Assembly (NCBI RefSeq): GCF_900112255.1
Contig: NZ_FOLE01000003.1
Span: 186,001 to 250,000, forward strand
DNA from: Flexibacter flexilis DSM 6793
GTDB lineage: Bacteria > Bacteroidota > Bacteroidia > Cytophagales > Flexibacteraceae
Direction of reading: 5' to 3'
DNA: 64,000 nt
Within the stretch, counting starts at the first letter, position 1, and each line of letters starts with the position of its first letter. The notes beneath the pieces are model-generated. The model saw nothing but the letters and a program-made list of their open reading frames with translations, ran no database searches and was not told the origin of the DNA. Below are positions 24,299-33,025 of this stretch, piece by piece. The position numbers and the translations under genes were made by a program.

Positions 24299-26431
24299 TT
24301 AAAATTTATAGCGAACGCCGCCCCAGAACCAACGTCCTGTTTGTTGGTAGGCAAATGGCGTGCTACCGCCCTGTTCGTAATGCGTGTCTGCAAGGTTATA
24401 AACACGGGCTTCTAAACTAAAACGACCGATTTTGTCCCATATTACGCCAGTGTTCCACAACCCAACGGCATCAACTGTGTAATTAGGGTCTGAGAAGGCC
24501 ACACCATTCTTGAATGTGTTGCCGATAGGTGAGTGTTGTTTGCCGATATAGCGGTACGAAATATTAAACCAAACATTTTTGGTAAGGTTATAAATAGGGT
24601 TAAAATCTGCGATAATATTGGCCGTGAGGCTCGGAACATTATTGATAGATTTGTCCGTTACGCCGTAGTCTTCTGCTGAAATAGCGTATTGCAAACCTGC
24701 CACCGCTTTCAGCTTGAAATATTGGCGCAAGTAAGTGATTTCATTTTCCCAACCCCACGATTTGAGGCTGCCCGCGTTGCGATAACGTGGCGCGTCACCT
24801 GTAGCAGTAGGGTCACGGAAAATAAAGTCTGTGAGCGAGTTATAAAATACATTGCTCGACCATTGTACCTTTTTGCTGATAGTCCAAGAAGGCGTTAGTT
24901 GCCACGAAGACAAATATTCTGGTTTCAAATCCTGAGAGCCTTTATAACTTGCCAACGTATTGTAACGATACCAATACGGGGCATCTACAAACGCGTTTGA
25001 GTACGAGGCCTTGATATTAAACGCTGAATTTGCATTGTAAATCAGGGCAATACGTGGGCTGATATTGCCGATGTTCGCACCTTTATGACGGTCTTTGTGG
25101 TCGTAGCGCAAACCTGCATTCAGAATTAATTTACTTGTAAAATAATGTTTTACTTGTGCAAATGCGGAATAAATAACTTCCGAACCAGTATCTAACAAAC
25201 GTCTGTACGAACGGTCTTGTACCGTGAGCAACTCGCCACCTTTGCCCGATAGCTGATAGCTGTCGTAGAGGCTCATGCGGTCAAGTTGTGTACCTCCCAA
25301 AATGTCACCGTTCATATTGCCCAGCGTGTATTTTTTACCCAATTGGCCTACAAATCCTTGACTAAATTCACGCCAGCTAATCACGGAATAGGCTGTATCT
25401 TTGGGATTGGTAATAATTGCGCTATTTACATTATTCAAATCCATGTAGCCATTGAGACTGTACGACCAGCCATTTTTTAAGGCTTTTTCGTATTTCAAAT
25501 CAAAGTTTGCAGACGTGGACTGAAGACCAGCACCTACCCCATAATATTTGCGGTATTGGTCATAGTCATATACTTCACCTGTAACACCACCTGCCGAATA
25601 TGGTTCGGTGTATTTGCCGTTGCGCACAGCACCTAGCATCGAAAATCCTTTGTTACGAAGATTAAAGCCCAAATCAATAGAGGGCAAGTCGCTTACGCGG
25701 TCGAGGTAAATATGGCCGTCTTTGGGATTGGTCGAATAGTCGTCTGCTTTACTAACATTGCGTTTTTCGCCATCGGCTTTGTAATAATTTGCCCAAAACA
25801 TATAGTTGTAGTTGGGTGCAATGCTATCGCCGTACAGTGCCGAAATTTTTTGTTGGCCATAATTGCCTACCATTACTTGCGCTGAGCCGCCTTTTAGGTC
25901 ATTGCCCGATTTAGTAATAATATTTACAACCGCCGTCAGGGCTACGTTTCCGTAAAGCGAAGAGGCAGGGCCGCGCAGAATCTCAATTTGCTTGATTTTA
26001 TCCAAAGAAATACTGTAATCTGGATTTGCTTCTGAGTAAACTCTTGAGTTGAGGCGGTGGCCGTTGAGCATTATCAAGATTTTCTGCTGAGAAGACGAAT
26101 ACACGCCACGCATGGCAATATTCATTTCGTTGTGGTCTTGTACTGAAGTCATGTTTGGTACAAAAAGAGCCAACAAGTCACGTAGGTTTTTAGATCCGCT
26201 ATGCTCTATCATTTCACTGGTAATGACTGTTACGGGTACTGGTACTTCCGAAAGTGTTTCTTTTTGTTGGGAAGCTGTAACAATTTCAATTTGCATGAGT
26301 TGCTCTAACGATAGCTCATAAAGTCCCTGCAAGTCATTGTTAATGAGGGTAGTATCTGTTTGTCCGAAGGTTGTTAGAGGAAGTAAGCTGCTACAAACCA
26401 GTAACCCAGACAATAGGTAGTGTTTTTTCAT
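24299..26431 (-). CDS. TonB-dependent outer-membrane receptor
   Basis: This 710-residue protein has a signal peptide (MKKHYLLSGLLVCSSLLPLTTFGQ, about 1-24) and a plug domain from about 50 to 165 (VPVPVTVITSEMIEHSG, RDLLALFVPNM, IEILRGPASSLYGNVALTAVVNIITK). A beta-barrel ends in the aromatic terminus GGVRYKF. The plug is BtuB/IroN-like rather than SusC-like: there is no carboxypeptidase-like N-terminal extension and no SusD neighbour. The substrate (vitamin B12, haem or siderophore) cannot be read out. A promoter -7 box and a hairpin lie in its leader (26465-26499). Confidence 0.85.
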   Translation of the reverse strand: MKKHYLLSGLLVCSSLLPLTTFGQTDTTLINNDLQGLYELSLEQLMQIEIVTASQQKETLSEVPVPVTVITSEMIEHSGSKNLRDLLALFVPNMTSVQDHNEMNIAMRGVYSSSQQKILIMLNGHRLNSRVYSEANPDYSISLDKIKQIEILRGPASSLYGNVALTAVVNIITKSGNDLKGGSAQVMVGNYGQQKISALYGDSIAPNYNYMFWANYYKADGEKRNVSKADDYSTNPKDGHIYLDRVSDLPSIDLGFNLRNKGFSMLGAVRNGKYTEPYSAGGVTGEVYDYDQYRKYYGVGAGLQSTSANFDLKYEKALKNGWSYSLNGYMDLNNVNSAIITNPKDTAYSVISWREFSQGFVGQLGKKYTLGNMNGDILGGTQLDRMSLYDSYQLSGKGGELLTVQDRSYRRLLDTGSEVIYSAFAQVKHYFTSKLILNAGLRYDHKDRHKGANIGNISPRIALIYNANSAFNIKASYSNAFVDAPYWYRYNTLASYKGSQDLKPEYLSSWQLTPSWTISKKVQWSSNVFYNSLTDFIFRDPTATGDAPRYRNAGSLKSWGWENEITYLRQYFKLKAVAGLQYAISAEDYGVTDKSINNVPSLTANIIADFNPIYNLTKNVWFNISYRYIGKQHSPIGNTFKNGVAFSDPNYTVDAVGLWNTGVIWDKIGRFSLEARVYNLADTHYEQGGSTPFAYQQTGRWFWGGVRYKF

Positions 26432-26464
26432 ATAAAAAAATAAAAAAGTCTTATAGCTAAAAAT

Positions 26465-26488
26465 GCCTAAGATTAAAAAACCTTAGGC
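26465..26488 (-). promoter_or_regulatory. Hairpin at the 5' end of the TonB-receptor transcript
   Basis: On the minus strand GCCTAAG (26488-26482) pairs with CTTAGGC (26471-26465) around a T-rich loop and is followed by ATTTTT. It begins within a few nt of the start site predicted from the -7 box at 26492-26499, so it would form a 5'-terminal stem-loop with attenuator-like features. Confidence 0.45.
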
Positions 26489-26491
26489 TCG

Positions 26492-26499
26492 CAAAAGTA
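26492..26499 (-). promoter_or_regulatory. Predicted -7 box for the TonB-receptor gene
   Basis: The minus-strand TACTTTTG matches TAnnTTTG exactly, 60 nt before the start codon at 26431. No clear -33 element is seen at the expected distance. Confidence 0.45.
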
Positions 26500-26598
26500 G
26501 CTATATACCTATTGCTTTAAAAAGCCGTGTTTATAGGATTTATTACATTTATAGTTTTGTGTTCAAAAAGTATATTTTTATGTAAAGTAGAATTAGTT

Positions 26599-27366
26599 CT
26601 ATTGAAATTTAATACCAATACCACCCCCAAAAAGCCATGTATCAACGGCATTGAAATAGCGATTATAGACACCTTGTGCGATAAAATGTGTAGAAAAATG
26701 CCCTCGTTCGGCTATTTTACGACTTATTTTGAGCGATAATTCTTTGCGTGGTGCTGCTCCGCTTGTTTGGCTGGCAATGCGGCCTTCTGCTCCAATCTGC
26801 CAATCATTCAAATAAACATCGGCCATTGCTGTATTTTCCCAATAACTTTTTTGGTCAAAATCTTGATACATAAAGCCCGAACCTACACGCAAATTGAACT
26901 CGTCTAAGGCAATAAGGTTTAATCCAAGTATTTGCCAGTCTTTTGTATGAAAGCCACCAAACGAACCGTCTGGAGCTTGGTCGTAGAGCATGGCAACCCG
27001 AAAATCAGTAGAAAAAAGTCCCCAATTGCCGCGCACACGTGGCCGAAAACCGTAATAAGGTTCTACTAAATTGCTGTATGCGGTGGCCTCTACCTCTATG
27101 CTATTGATGCGCTCCACGTTACCGCGATAGAGCGATTCGTGGTAGCTCCACATATTGACAAAAAGTTCTGTAAACAAAATCTGGCAACCAATGTCGGCGC
27201 AGCCATTGGCGCAACCCGAAGCCGCCGCATCTCCACCACCGCTTGAATAACTTTTGGCCACAGAACCACTGGCTTTGGCAGCTCCTTTAATAGCGTCTGT
27301 TACTTGGGCTTGCATCGTTTGCCATAAACCCAACAATATTGCAAGTATTAGTTTAGTCTTTTTCAT
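26599..27366 (-). CDS. Exported hypothetical protein, probably outer membrane
   Basis: This 255-residue protein begins with a signal peptide (MKKTKLILAILLGLWQTMQAQ). A Gly/Ala/Ser-rich stretch with four cysteines in SGCANGCADIGC follows (about 46-58). The rest alternates polar and aromatic residues, with many strands such as FNLRVGSGFMYQDF and a last strand WLFGGGIGIKFQ, consistent with a small beta-barrel or barrel-associated protein (inference). An upstream ATG at 27480 gives an unlikely 38-residue extension, so 27366 is chosen. No family is recognised. It is co-directional with the TonB receptor, 167 nt upstream of it. Confidence 0.6.
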   Translation of the reverse strand: MKKTKLILAILLGLWQTMQAQVTDAIKGAAKASGSVAKSYSSGGGDAAASGCANGCADIGCQILFTELFVNMWSYHESLYRGNVERINSIEVEATAYSNLVEPYYGFRPRVRGNWGLFSTDFRVAMLYDQAPDGSFGGFHTKDWQILGLNLIALDEFNLRVGSGFMYQDFDQKSYWENTAMADVYLNDWQIGAEGRIASQTSGAAPRKELSLKISRKIAERGHFSTHFIAQGVYNRYFNAVDTWLFGGGIGIKFQ

Positions 27367-27533
27367 AGAAATATTTTTAAAAATCAAACAAACAAAAATT
27401 AGGCCAAAAGCCCAATGGTTTTGTTTTTTTCGGACAAAATAGATGATTTCTGTAAAATAGTGCTGACGAATGTGCGGCAAGTTCGCCGCAGGACTGTATT
27501 TTTACAGCCAATTTACTAATAAATATTTATCTG

Positions 27534-28322
27534 ATGCCGCATTTATTTCATCGTTTTGTAAGCTATTGGCAATATCGCACGAAGGCAGGCAACGCGCACC
27601 ATATTCATTCACCTTTTGTGTTCGAACTTTATACAAAACTAATTGATTTACAGAAAGATTATTATGTTTTTGATGAAATAGAAGACCTCCGCGCCGAGCT
27701 AATCTTGTCTGATGAAAAAATAGAAGTTACAGACTTTGGCGCAGGCCACAACCGCACCCGAACGCGTGGCGTTAGCTTCATCACCAAAACGTCGGCTAAG
27801 TCGGCGGCTACTGGCCAACTGCTTTTCAAATTAGTAAATAAATTCCAACCTAATACAATGCTTGAACTCGGTACTTCACTGGGGATCAGTACATTGTATC
27901 AGGCTACGGCACGCCGAAACGCTACGTTTTATACGTTGGAAGGTTGCCCAAATACGGCACAATGGGCGGCCAAACATCTCAAACGTTTTGGCTTAAACAA
28001 CGTACAACAAATAGTGGGGAATATAGACGAAACGTTGCCGTCTGTGCTGGCGAAAGTGGAGTGTCTAGATTATGTGCTGTTTGATGCCAACCACCGCCAC
28101 GAGCCGACTATGCGATATTTTGAACTTTGCTTTGACAAAGCCCATGAAGATAGCCTTTTTGTGTTTGATGATATTCATTGGTCTGCCGATATGCAACGCG
28201 CATGGCAGCAGATTTGCGCTGACCCGCGTGTTACTGTTAGCATAGATTTGTATGATGTGGGTTTGGTATTCTTTAGAAAAAAACAACCCAAACAGCATTT
28301 TGTATTGCAGTTTGGGTCATAA
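27534..28322 (+). CDS. Class I SAM-dependent methyltransferase
   Basis: This 262-residue soluble protein has SAM motif I in MLELGTSLGISTLYQA (about residues 111-126), then FYTLEGCP (acidic ribose-binding residue) and VLFDANHRHEPTMRYFE (motif IV region). It also has FVFDDIHWSADMQ, resembling O-methyltransferases of the CmoM/COMT-like group. The N-terminal segment HIHSPFVFELY is typical of a Bacteroidota branch. No neighbour explains the substrate: it faces a convergent O-acylation pair 1 nt away on the other strand. Confidence 0.75.
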   Translation: MPHLFHRFVSYWQYRTKAGNAHHIHSPFVFELYTKLIDLQKDYYVFDEIEDLRAELILSDEKIEVTDFGAGHNRTRTRGVSFITKTSAKSAATGQLLFKLVNKFQPNTMLELGTSLGISTLYQATARRNATFYTLEGCPNTAQWAAKHLKRFGLNNVQQIVGNIDETLPSVLAKVECLDYVLFDANHRHEPTMRYFELCFDKAHEDSLFVFDDIHWSADMQRAWQQICADPRVTVSIDLYDVGLVFFRKKQPKQHFVLQFGS

Positions 28323-28323
28323 T

Positions 28324-29223
28324 TTATTGTGGTAACTCTTTTAATCGTTGGTCAATTATTTTGCTAAAAATAGTTGCACCATATTTATTTAGGTGGTCTC
28401 CATCTTGAAAACATTTATCTTCCATTTTTAAATTACTGTAATCTAAAAATACTTCTTGTGAATCTATTTTTGAAATGGTATGCTCAAAATATTCACGATT
28501 GAATTTAGGAATTTTATTGCTATATCTATAGTTAAGTGGAGTACTTACTAGTACAATTTTAATGCTATTAGCATTGCATAGCCGTATTATTTTTTCTAAA
28601 TATTCAGCTTGGTTACCTGAAATTTGGTTAGGGTATTTTTCATAATGTCTTTCGATGGAAATATGAATGACTTTGTCGTACAATCTGCTTTCAGATACGG
28701 GCTCGTATTTTCCAATAAAAGGGTACTGATTATAATTATTATACTTCTTTACTGTGGCCAATAAAAGTTGCTTGGTTATACTGGGTAATGTATTTAGCGC
28801 AGTAACAGGATTTTTTTTGAGCAACCAATACGCAGATTCCCAATTTAGTATAGGAAAATATTTGATGTAAATTTCACCAGCTGTTTCCGAATCAATCAAT
28901 TGCTTGTCCCAATTTTGTCCGAAATTATGAAAAGAACTACCAATAATTATTTCACGTATTTGTTTAGGATTGTTGGTAATAATATTAGATAAAATATTAT
29001 AAGTGAAGATATAGTTTTGAGAATGTTGCGCTATATTTAAGCTATTGCTAATGAGGCTATCGTTGATACCTGTCATTATATGTGAGTCCCCACAAATAAC
29101 AGTATCTATATTTTTGGGTAGCTGAATGCTATTTATTTTTTGATGATACAAATATATAGTTCCTATAACTGTAATTGCAATAGGGATTAGAAAAGCAATA
29201 AATGTTTTTAAATATAATTTCAT
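28324..29223 (-). CDS. SGNH/DltD-like protein of an O-acylation pair
   Basis: This 299-residue protein has one N-terminal membrane anchor (about 7-27). An SGNH-hydrolase-like domain follows: VICGDSHIMTG carries the catalytic Ser after GDS, and DGDHLNKYGA supplies the Asp-His pair near the C-terminus. In alginate and teichoic acid systems such proteins (AlgJ/AlgX, DltD) work with an MBOAT partner to move acyl groups to an extracytoplasmic polymer. The MBOAT gene lies 5 nt upstream in the same operon. The region is much richer in A+T than its surroundings, suggesting acquisition by transfer. Confidence 0.7.
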   Translation of the reverse strand: MKLYLKTFIAFLIPIAITVIGTIYLYHQKINSIQLPKNIDTVICGDSHIMTGINDSLISNSLNIAQHSQNYIFTYNILSNIITNNPKQIREIIIGSSFHNFGQNWDKQLIDSETAGEIYIKYFPILNWESAYWLLKKNPVTALNTLPSITKQLLLATVKKYNNYNQYPFIGKYEPVSESRLYDKVIHISIERHYEKYPNQISGNQAEYLEKIIRLCNANSIKIVLVSTPLNYRYSNKIPKFNREYFEHTISKIDSQEVFLDYSNLKMEDKCFQDGDHLNKYGATIFSKIIDQRLKELPQ

Positions 29224-29228
29224 AAGAA

Positions 29229-30680
29229 TTAAAACTGAAAGTATATAAACTCTTGTTTGCTATCTCTTGCAAAAAAGATAATAATTAAAATGAGGTAGTA
29301 AAATGCCCAACGTAAAGACTTATGCCATTTAATTCCTAATTTTTGGATAGCATAATTATTTTCTCTTCCAAGCCATTCTATTGTAAAGAAAAATATTATG
29401 TATAGGATGAGTCTGTTTCCACTATGATTAGTAATAATTCCCTTTAATGTATTTGATTCTGTTATATTAACAAACATTTTTTCTATAAAATGTATTGCTT
29501 TTGGTAGTGATTCAGCCCTAAAAAATATCCAAGCAAAAGTAGATAAACCAAATGTAATGACGACGGAAATAAGCTCTCTGAAAGACGGAATAATGCGACC
29601 TTGTGCTACAATATCTAAATTATTTCGATTGGTTTTGAATAAAATAGAAGGCATAATAAATAAAGCATTAAGGAAGCCCCAAACAATAAATGTCCAGTTT
29701 GCACCATGCCAAAAACCACTTACCAAAAATATAATAAATGTATTACGAACCCTGTACCAAGTACCGCCTTTGCTACCTCCAAGCGGAATATATAAGTAAT
29801 CTTTGAACCAAGAGGAAAGTGAAATGTGCCAGCGTCTCCAAAACTCGGCAATATCCCGCGAAAAATAAGGAAATGAAAAATTGCGCAATAGCTCAAATCC
29901 GAATAATCTTGCGGTGCCTAATGCCATATCAGAATAGCCAGAAAAATCTCCATAAATCTGAAAACTAAATAAAATAGCACCAAATATTAAAGTAATACCT
30001 GTGTATTTTTCGTCTGCATAAATTATATTGACTAATTCGGCACATTGGTCTGCAATTACTACTTTTTTGAATAAGCCCCAAAGTATTTGACGCATACCAT
30101 CTTTTGCCTTTTCAAAATCAAAGACTCTTGGCTTTTTTATTTGTGGTAAAAGGTGTGTCGCTCGTTCAATAGGCCCTGCTACCAATAGCGGAAAAAAGCT
30201 TACAAATAGTGCATAATCAACGAAATCTTTTTCAGGTTTTATCCTATCATAATAAATATCAATTACATAAGAAAGACCATGAAATGTATAAAAAGAAATA
30301 CCAACAGGAAGAATTATGTCTAATAATGTAGGGTGTATTTTAAATCCTAATAAAGACGTAAAACTTGCAAATGATAATGCAAAAAAGTTATAGTATTTAA
30401 AAATTCCTAAAAAGCCAAGATTTACAATGATGCTAAGCCAAAACCAAATTTTTTTTTGAGAAATTTTCCCTGATTCGACCATTTTTAGACCTGTAAAATA
30501 ATCTAAAAAGGTAGAAAACATTAACAAAAATAAAAAACGCCAATCCCAGCAGCTATAAAAAAAGTAACTTGCTACCAATATTAATATATTTTGTGTTTTT
30601 AGGTTTTTATTTGCCATAAACCAGTACAAAATAAAAACTATTGGTAGAAATAATGCGTAGCTAACCGTATTAAAAAGCAT
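29229..30680 (-). CDS. MBOAT-family membrane O-acyltransferase (AlgI-like)
   Basis: This 483-residue multi-pass protein has the MBOAT hallmarks. RRWHISLSSWFKDYLYIPLGGS marks the conserved central loop, and SGFWHGANWTFIVWG contains the catalytic His. About ten hydrophobic helices are visible. It likely transfers acetyl or another acyl group across the inner membrane to its SGNH partner for modification of a surface polysaccharide. It shares the low-G+C character of that partner: 14 of 60 bases are G or C at 30361-30420, against 33 of 60 at 31021-31080 in lpxA. Confidence 0.85.
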   Translation of the reverse strand: MLFNTVSYALFLPIVFILYWFMANKNLKTQNILILVASYFFYSCWDWRFLFLLMFSTFLDYFTGLKMVESGKISQKKIWFWLSIIVNLGFLGIFKYYNFFALSFASFTSLLGFKIHPTLLDIILPVGISFYTFHGLSYVIDIYYDRIKPEKDFVDYALFVSFFPLLVAGPIERATHLLPQIKKPRVFDFEKAKDGMRQILWGLFKKVVIADQCAELVNIIYADEKYTGITLIFGAILFSFQIYGDFSGYSDMALGTARLFGFELLRNFSFPYFSRDIAEFWRRWHISLSSWFKDYLYIPLGGSKGGTWYRVRNTFIIFLVSGFWHGANWTFIVWGFLNALFIMPSILFKTNRNNLDIVAQGRIIPSFRELISVVITFGLSTFAWIFFRAESLPKAIHFIEKMFVNITESNTLKGIITNHSGNRLILYIIFFFTIEWLGRENNYAIQKLGIKWHKSLRWAFYYLILIIIFFARDSKQEFIYFQF

Positions 30681-30725
30681 TTAATATTGAATTAAAATAA
30701 AAAAAATGATTTTATTGGTTTATTG

Positions 30726-30768
30726 AAAAAATAGCACAATAAATCCGTAAAGACTTAATGTGCTATTT
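30726..30768 (-). terminator. Intrinsic terminator after lpxA
   Basis: AAATAGCACA (30729-30738) and TGTGCTATTT (30759-30768) form a 10-bp stem. On the minus strand it runs into a T-run (complement of the As at 30726-30730). It separates the lpx operon from the AT-rich MBOAT pair. Confidence 0.7.
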
Positions 30769-30790
30769 CTATAGAATAAAAGAATGTGTA

Positions 30791-31570
30791 TTACGCGCCG
30801 TAACCTTTCATCATTCCGCGCTCTGAGTTGCGGAAAAAGTTAAGAATAAGGTCTCGTTCGTCGGACGCGGCAAATTCCATTTCGATTTTGTCCATGGCAG
30901 TCGTGTTGTTCACGCCGCTCAAGTACAAAATGCGGTAAATTTCTTGCACTTGCGAAATTTGTTCGCTGGTAAAACCTCTGCGACGCAAGCCAATGGAGTT
31001 AATTCCCGCATAGCTCAACGGTTCGCGAGCGGCTTTTACGAATGGCGGAACGTCTTTGCGAACCAATGAGCCACCCGAAATCATGGAGTGTGCGCCAATC
31101 TTAACGAACTGATGCACAGCACTTGAGCCGCCGATTACAACCCAGTCGTCCACTTCTACGTGGCCAGCCAACTGTACTGTATTGGCAATGATGCAATTAT
31201 CTCCGATTATACAATCGTGTGCCACGTGCACGTAAGCCATAAGCAAACAGTTAGCACCGACTACGGTTTTGTATTTGTCTTTTGTACCGCGACTGATGGT
31301 TACACACTCGCGAACTACAGTGTTGTCGCCCACTACGGCAATGGTATCTTCGCCTTCAAACTTAAGGTCTTGAGGCACAGAAGAAATCACCGCACCAGGG
31401 AATACTTTTACGTTTTTACCGATACGCGCACCTTCCATAATGACGGCGTGCGAACCAATCCAACTTCCTTCGCCAATCTCTACGTTTTTATGAATAACGG
31501 CGAAGGGTTCTACTACCACGCTGGGAGCTAATTTGGCTTCAGGGTGAATATATGCTAAGGGTTGTATCAT
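30791..31570 (-). CDS. lpxA: UDP-N-acetylglucosamine O-acyltransferase
   Basis: The 259-residue LpxA performs the first step of lipid A synthesis, moving a 3-hydroxyacyl chain from ACP to UDP-GlcNAc. It begins IQPLAYIHPEAKL and consists of left-handed beta-helix hexapeptide repeats, with the catalytic His in YVHVAHDCIIG. The LpxA C-terminal helical domain starts near INSIGLRRRGF. Its ATG overlaps the stop of lpxC/fabZ (ATGA), so translation is coupled. It is the last gene of the lipid A operon in this window. Confidence 0.95.
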   Translation of the reverse strand: MIQPLAYIHPEAKLAPSVVVEPFAVIHKNVEIGEGSWIGSHAVIMEGARIGKNVKVFPGAVISSVPQDLKFEGEDTIAVVGDNTVVRECVTISRGTKDKYKTVVGANCLLMAYVHVAHDCIIGDNCIIANTVQLAGHVEVDDWVVIGGSSAVHQFVKIGAHSMISGGSLVRKDVPPFVKAAREPLSYAGINSIGLRRRGFTSEQISQVQEIYRILYLSGVNNTTAMDKIEMEFAASDERDLILNFFRNSERGMMKGYGA

Positions 31571-32958
31571 GATTTTCTAACAATGCTTGCCGACATAACC
31601 GCCTCACATACAAGGTTTCCAGCTACAAAAGCCTGACCGTGCATTTTAGCGATGCCGCGTTTGATAGGAGCTAAAAGTTCACACTTAAAAATAATGGTAT
31701 CACCTGGCACAACCATTTTCTTGAAACGGCAATTTTCGATGGCCAAAAAGTATGTCCAGTAGTTTTCGGGGTCTGGCACAGTGCCCAACACCAAAATACC
31801 GCCTGTTTGCGCCATAGCTTCTATTTGCAAAACGCCTGGCATAACGGGGTTGTTCGGAAAGTGACCTTGAAAGAATGGTTCATTAAACGTAACATTCTTT
31901 ACACTTGCTACCGTTGTCTCGTCTAAGTGAATGATTTTATCAATCAACTGGAACGGGTAGGCGTGCGGCAAACGTTGGTAAATTTGTTGCGCTGTAAGTA
32001 CTGGCGTTTCGCGTGGGTCGTAAGTAGGGATGGCTTTACGACTTTGCTCTTTCATTATTTTTTTAATCTTTTTGGCTAAACCAATGTTGGCCGCATGGCC
32101 AGGGCGTGCTGCCAAGATTTGAGCTTTCAGCGGGCGACCCACCAAAGCCAAATCACCGACCAAATCAAGCAATTTGTGGCGTGCTGGCTCATTTTTATAA
32201 CGCAATTCTACGTTATTGAGTGTTCCTTCCGACTTTACTTCGATTTTTGGTTGTTTGAACAAATCGGCCAAATACGCCAATTCGTCATCTTTTACGATTC
32301 TGTCCACAATCACAATGGCGTTGTTGAGTGCGCCACCCTGAATGAGGTTTTGTTTGTAAAGATATTCCAGCTCATGCAAAAAGCAGAATGTGCGGCACGA
32401 AGCAATTTCGGGAACAAATTGGCCAATATTAGTGATAGAAGCGTGTTGGCTACCCAATACTGGCGAGTTGTAATCTACCATTACCGTGAGGCGATAATCG
32501 TCCAGAGGCAAAGCCGCAATTTCTACGTTGCGTTCTTCATCTTTGAAGAAAATTCCTTCGGGTACTTCAAAATAGTCGCGTAGAGCGTTTTGCTCTTCTA
32601 CGCCAACCGATTGTAAGGCATTTACAAACTCAATGGAACTTCCGTCCATGATGGGCGGCTCTGGGCCGTCGAGTTGAATCAGAACATTGTCAATTTCCAG
32701 CCCCACCAAAGCGGCTAAGGTATGTTCTACGGTGTTTACGCGTGCACCATTTTTTTCGATGGTTGTGCCACGCGATAAGTCCACCACATAATCCACATCT
32801 GCTTCTACAGTGGGCTGGTCGGGCAAATCAACGCGCTGAAACACAATGCCATGATTGGGTGGCGCAGGTAAAAATGTCATATTGGCAACCACACCCGTAT
32901 GTAGGCCGACTCCCGAAACGGTTACAGGAGCTGTAATGGTATGCTGTTTAGTAGTCAT
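31567..32958 (-). CDS. lpxC/fabZ: Bifunctional LpxC deacetylase / FabZ dehydratase
   Basis: This 463-residue fusion combines two lipid enzymes. Residues 1 to about 300 are LpxC, the zinc deacetylase committing UDP-3-acyl-GlcNAc to lipid A: HTLAALVGLEIDN holds a zinc His and HKLLDLVGDLAL the H-x-x-x-D zinc ligands, with a further active-site His in RPGHAANI. Residues about 315-463 are FabZ, the 3-hydroxyacyl-ACP dehydratase, with the catalytic His in LPHAYPFQLID and the Glu in VMPGVLQIEAMAQ. The fusion is characteristic of Bacteroidota and couples the use of hydroxyacyl-ACP for lipid A and membrane lipids. Confidence 0.95.
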   Translation of the reverse strand: MTTKQHTITAPVTVSGVGLHTGVVANMTFLPAPPNHGIVFQRVDLPDQPTVEADVDYVVDLSRGTTIEKNGARVNTVEHTLAALVGLEIDNVLIQLDGPEPPIMDGSSIEFVNALQSVGVEEQNALRDYFEVPEGIFFKDEERNVEIAALPLDDYRLTVMVDYNSPVLGSQHASITNIGQFVPEIASCRTFCFLHELEYLYKQNLIQGGALNNAIVIVDRIVKDDELAYLADLFKQPKIEVKSEGTLNNVELRYKNEPARHKLLDLVGDLALVGRPLKAQILAARPGHAANIGLAKKIKKIMKEQSRKAIPTYDPRETPVLTAQQIYQRLPHAYPFQLIDKIIHLDETTVASVKNVTFNEPFFQGHFPNNPVMPGVLQIEAMAQTGGILVLGTVPDPENYWTYFLAIENCRFKKMVVPGDTIIFKCELLAPIKRGIAKMHGQAFVAGNLVCEAVMSASIVRKS

Positions 32959-33025
32959 TCTGAGAAGATGTGTAATGATGAATTGGCGTTCTTATTTGGT
33001 TATTATTTGTCGTGTGTGCAAAATA

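Noticed and set aside
26432-26598. Cobalamin or other riboswitch before the TonB receptor
   Set aside because: The leader is only about 60 nt and lacks any conserved riboswitch core that I can recognise; only a simple hairpin is present.
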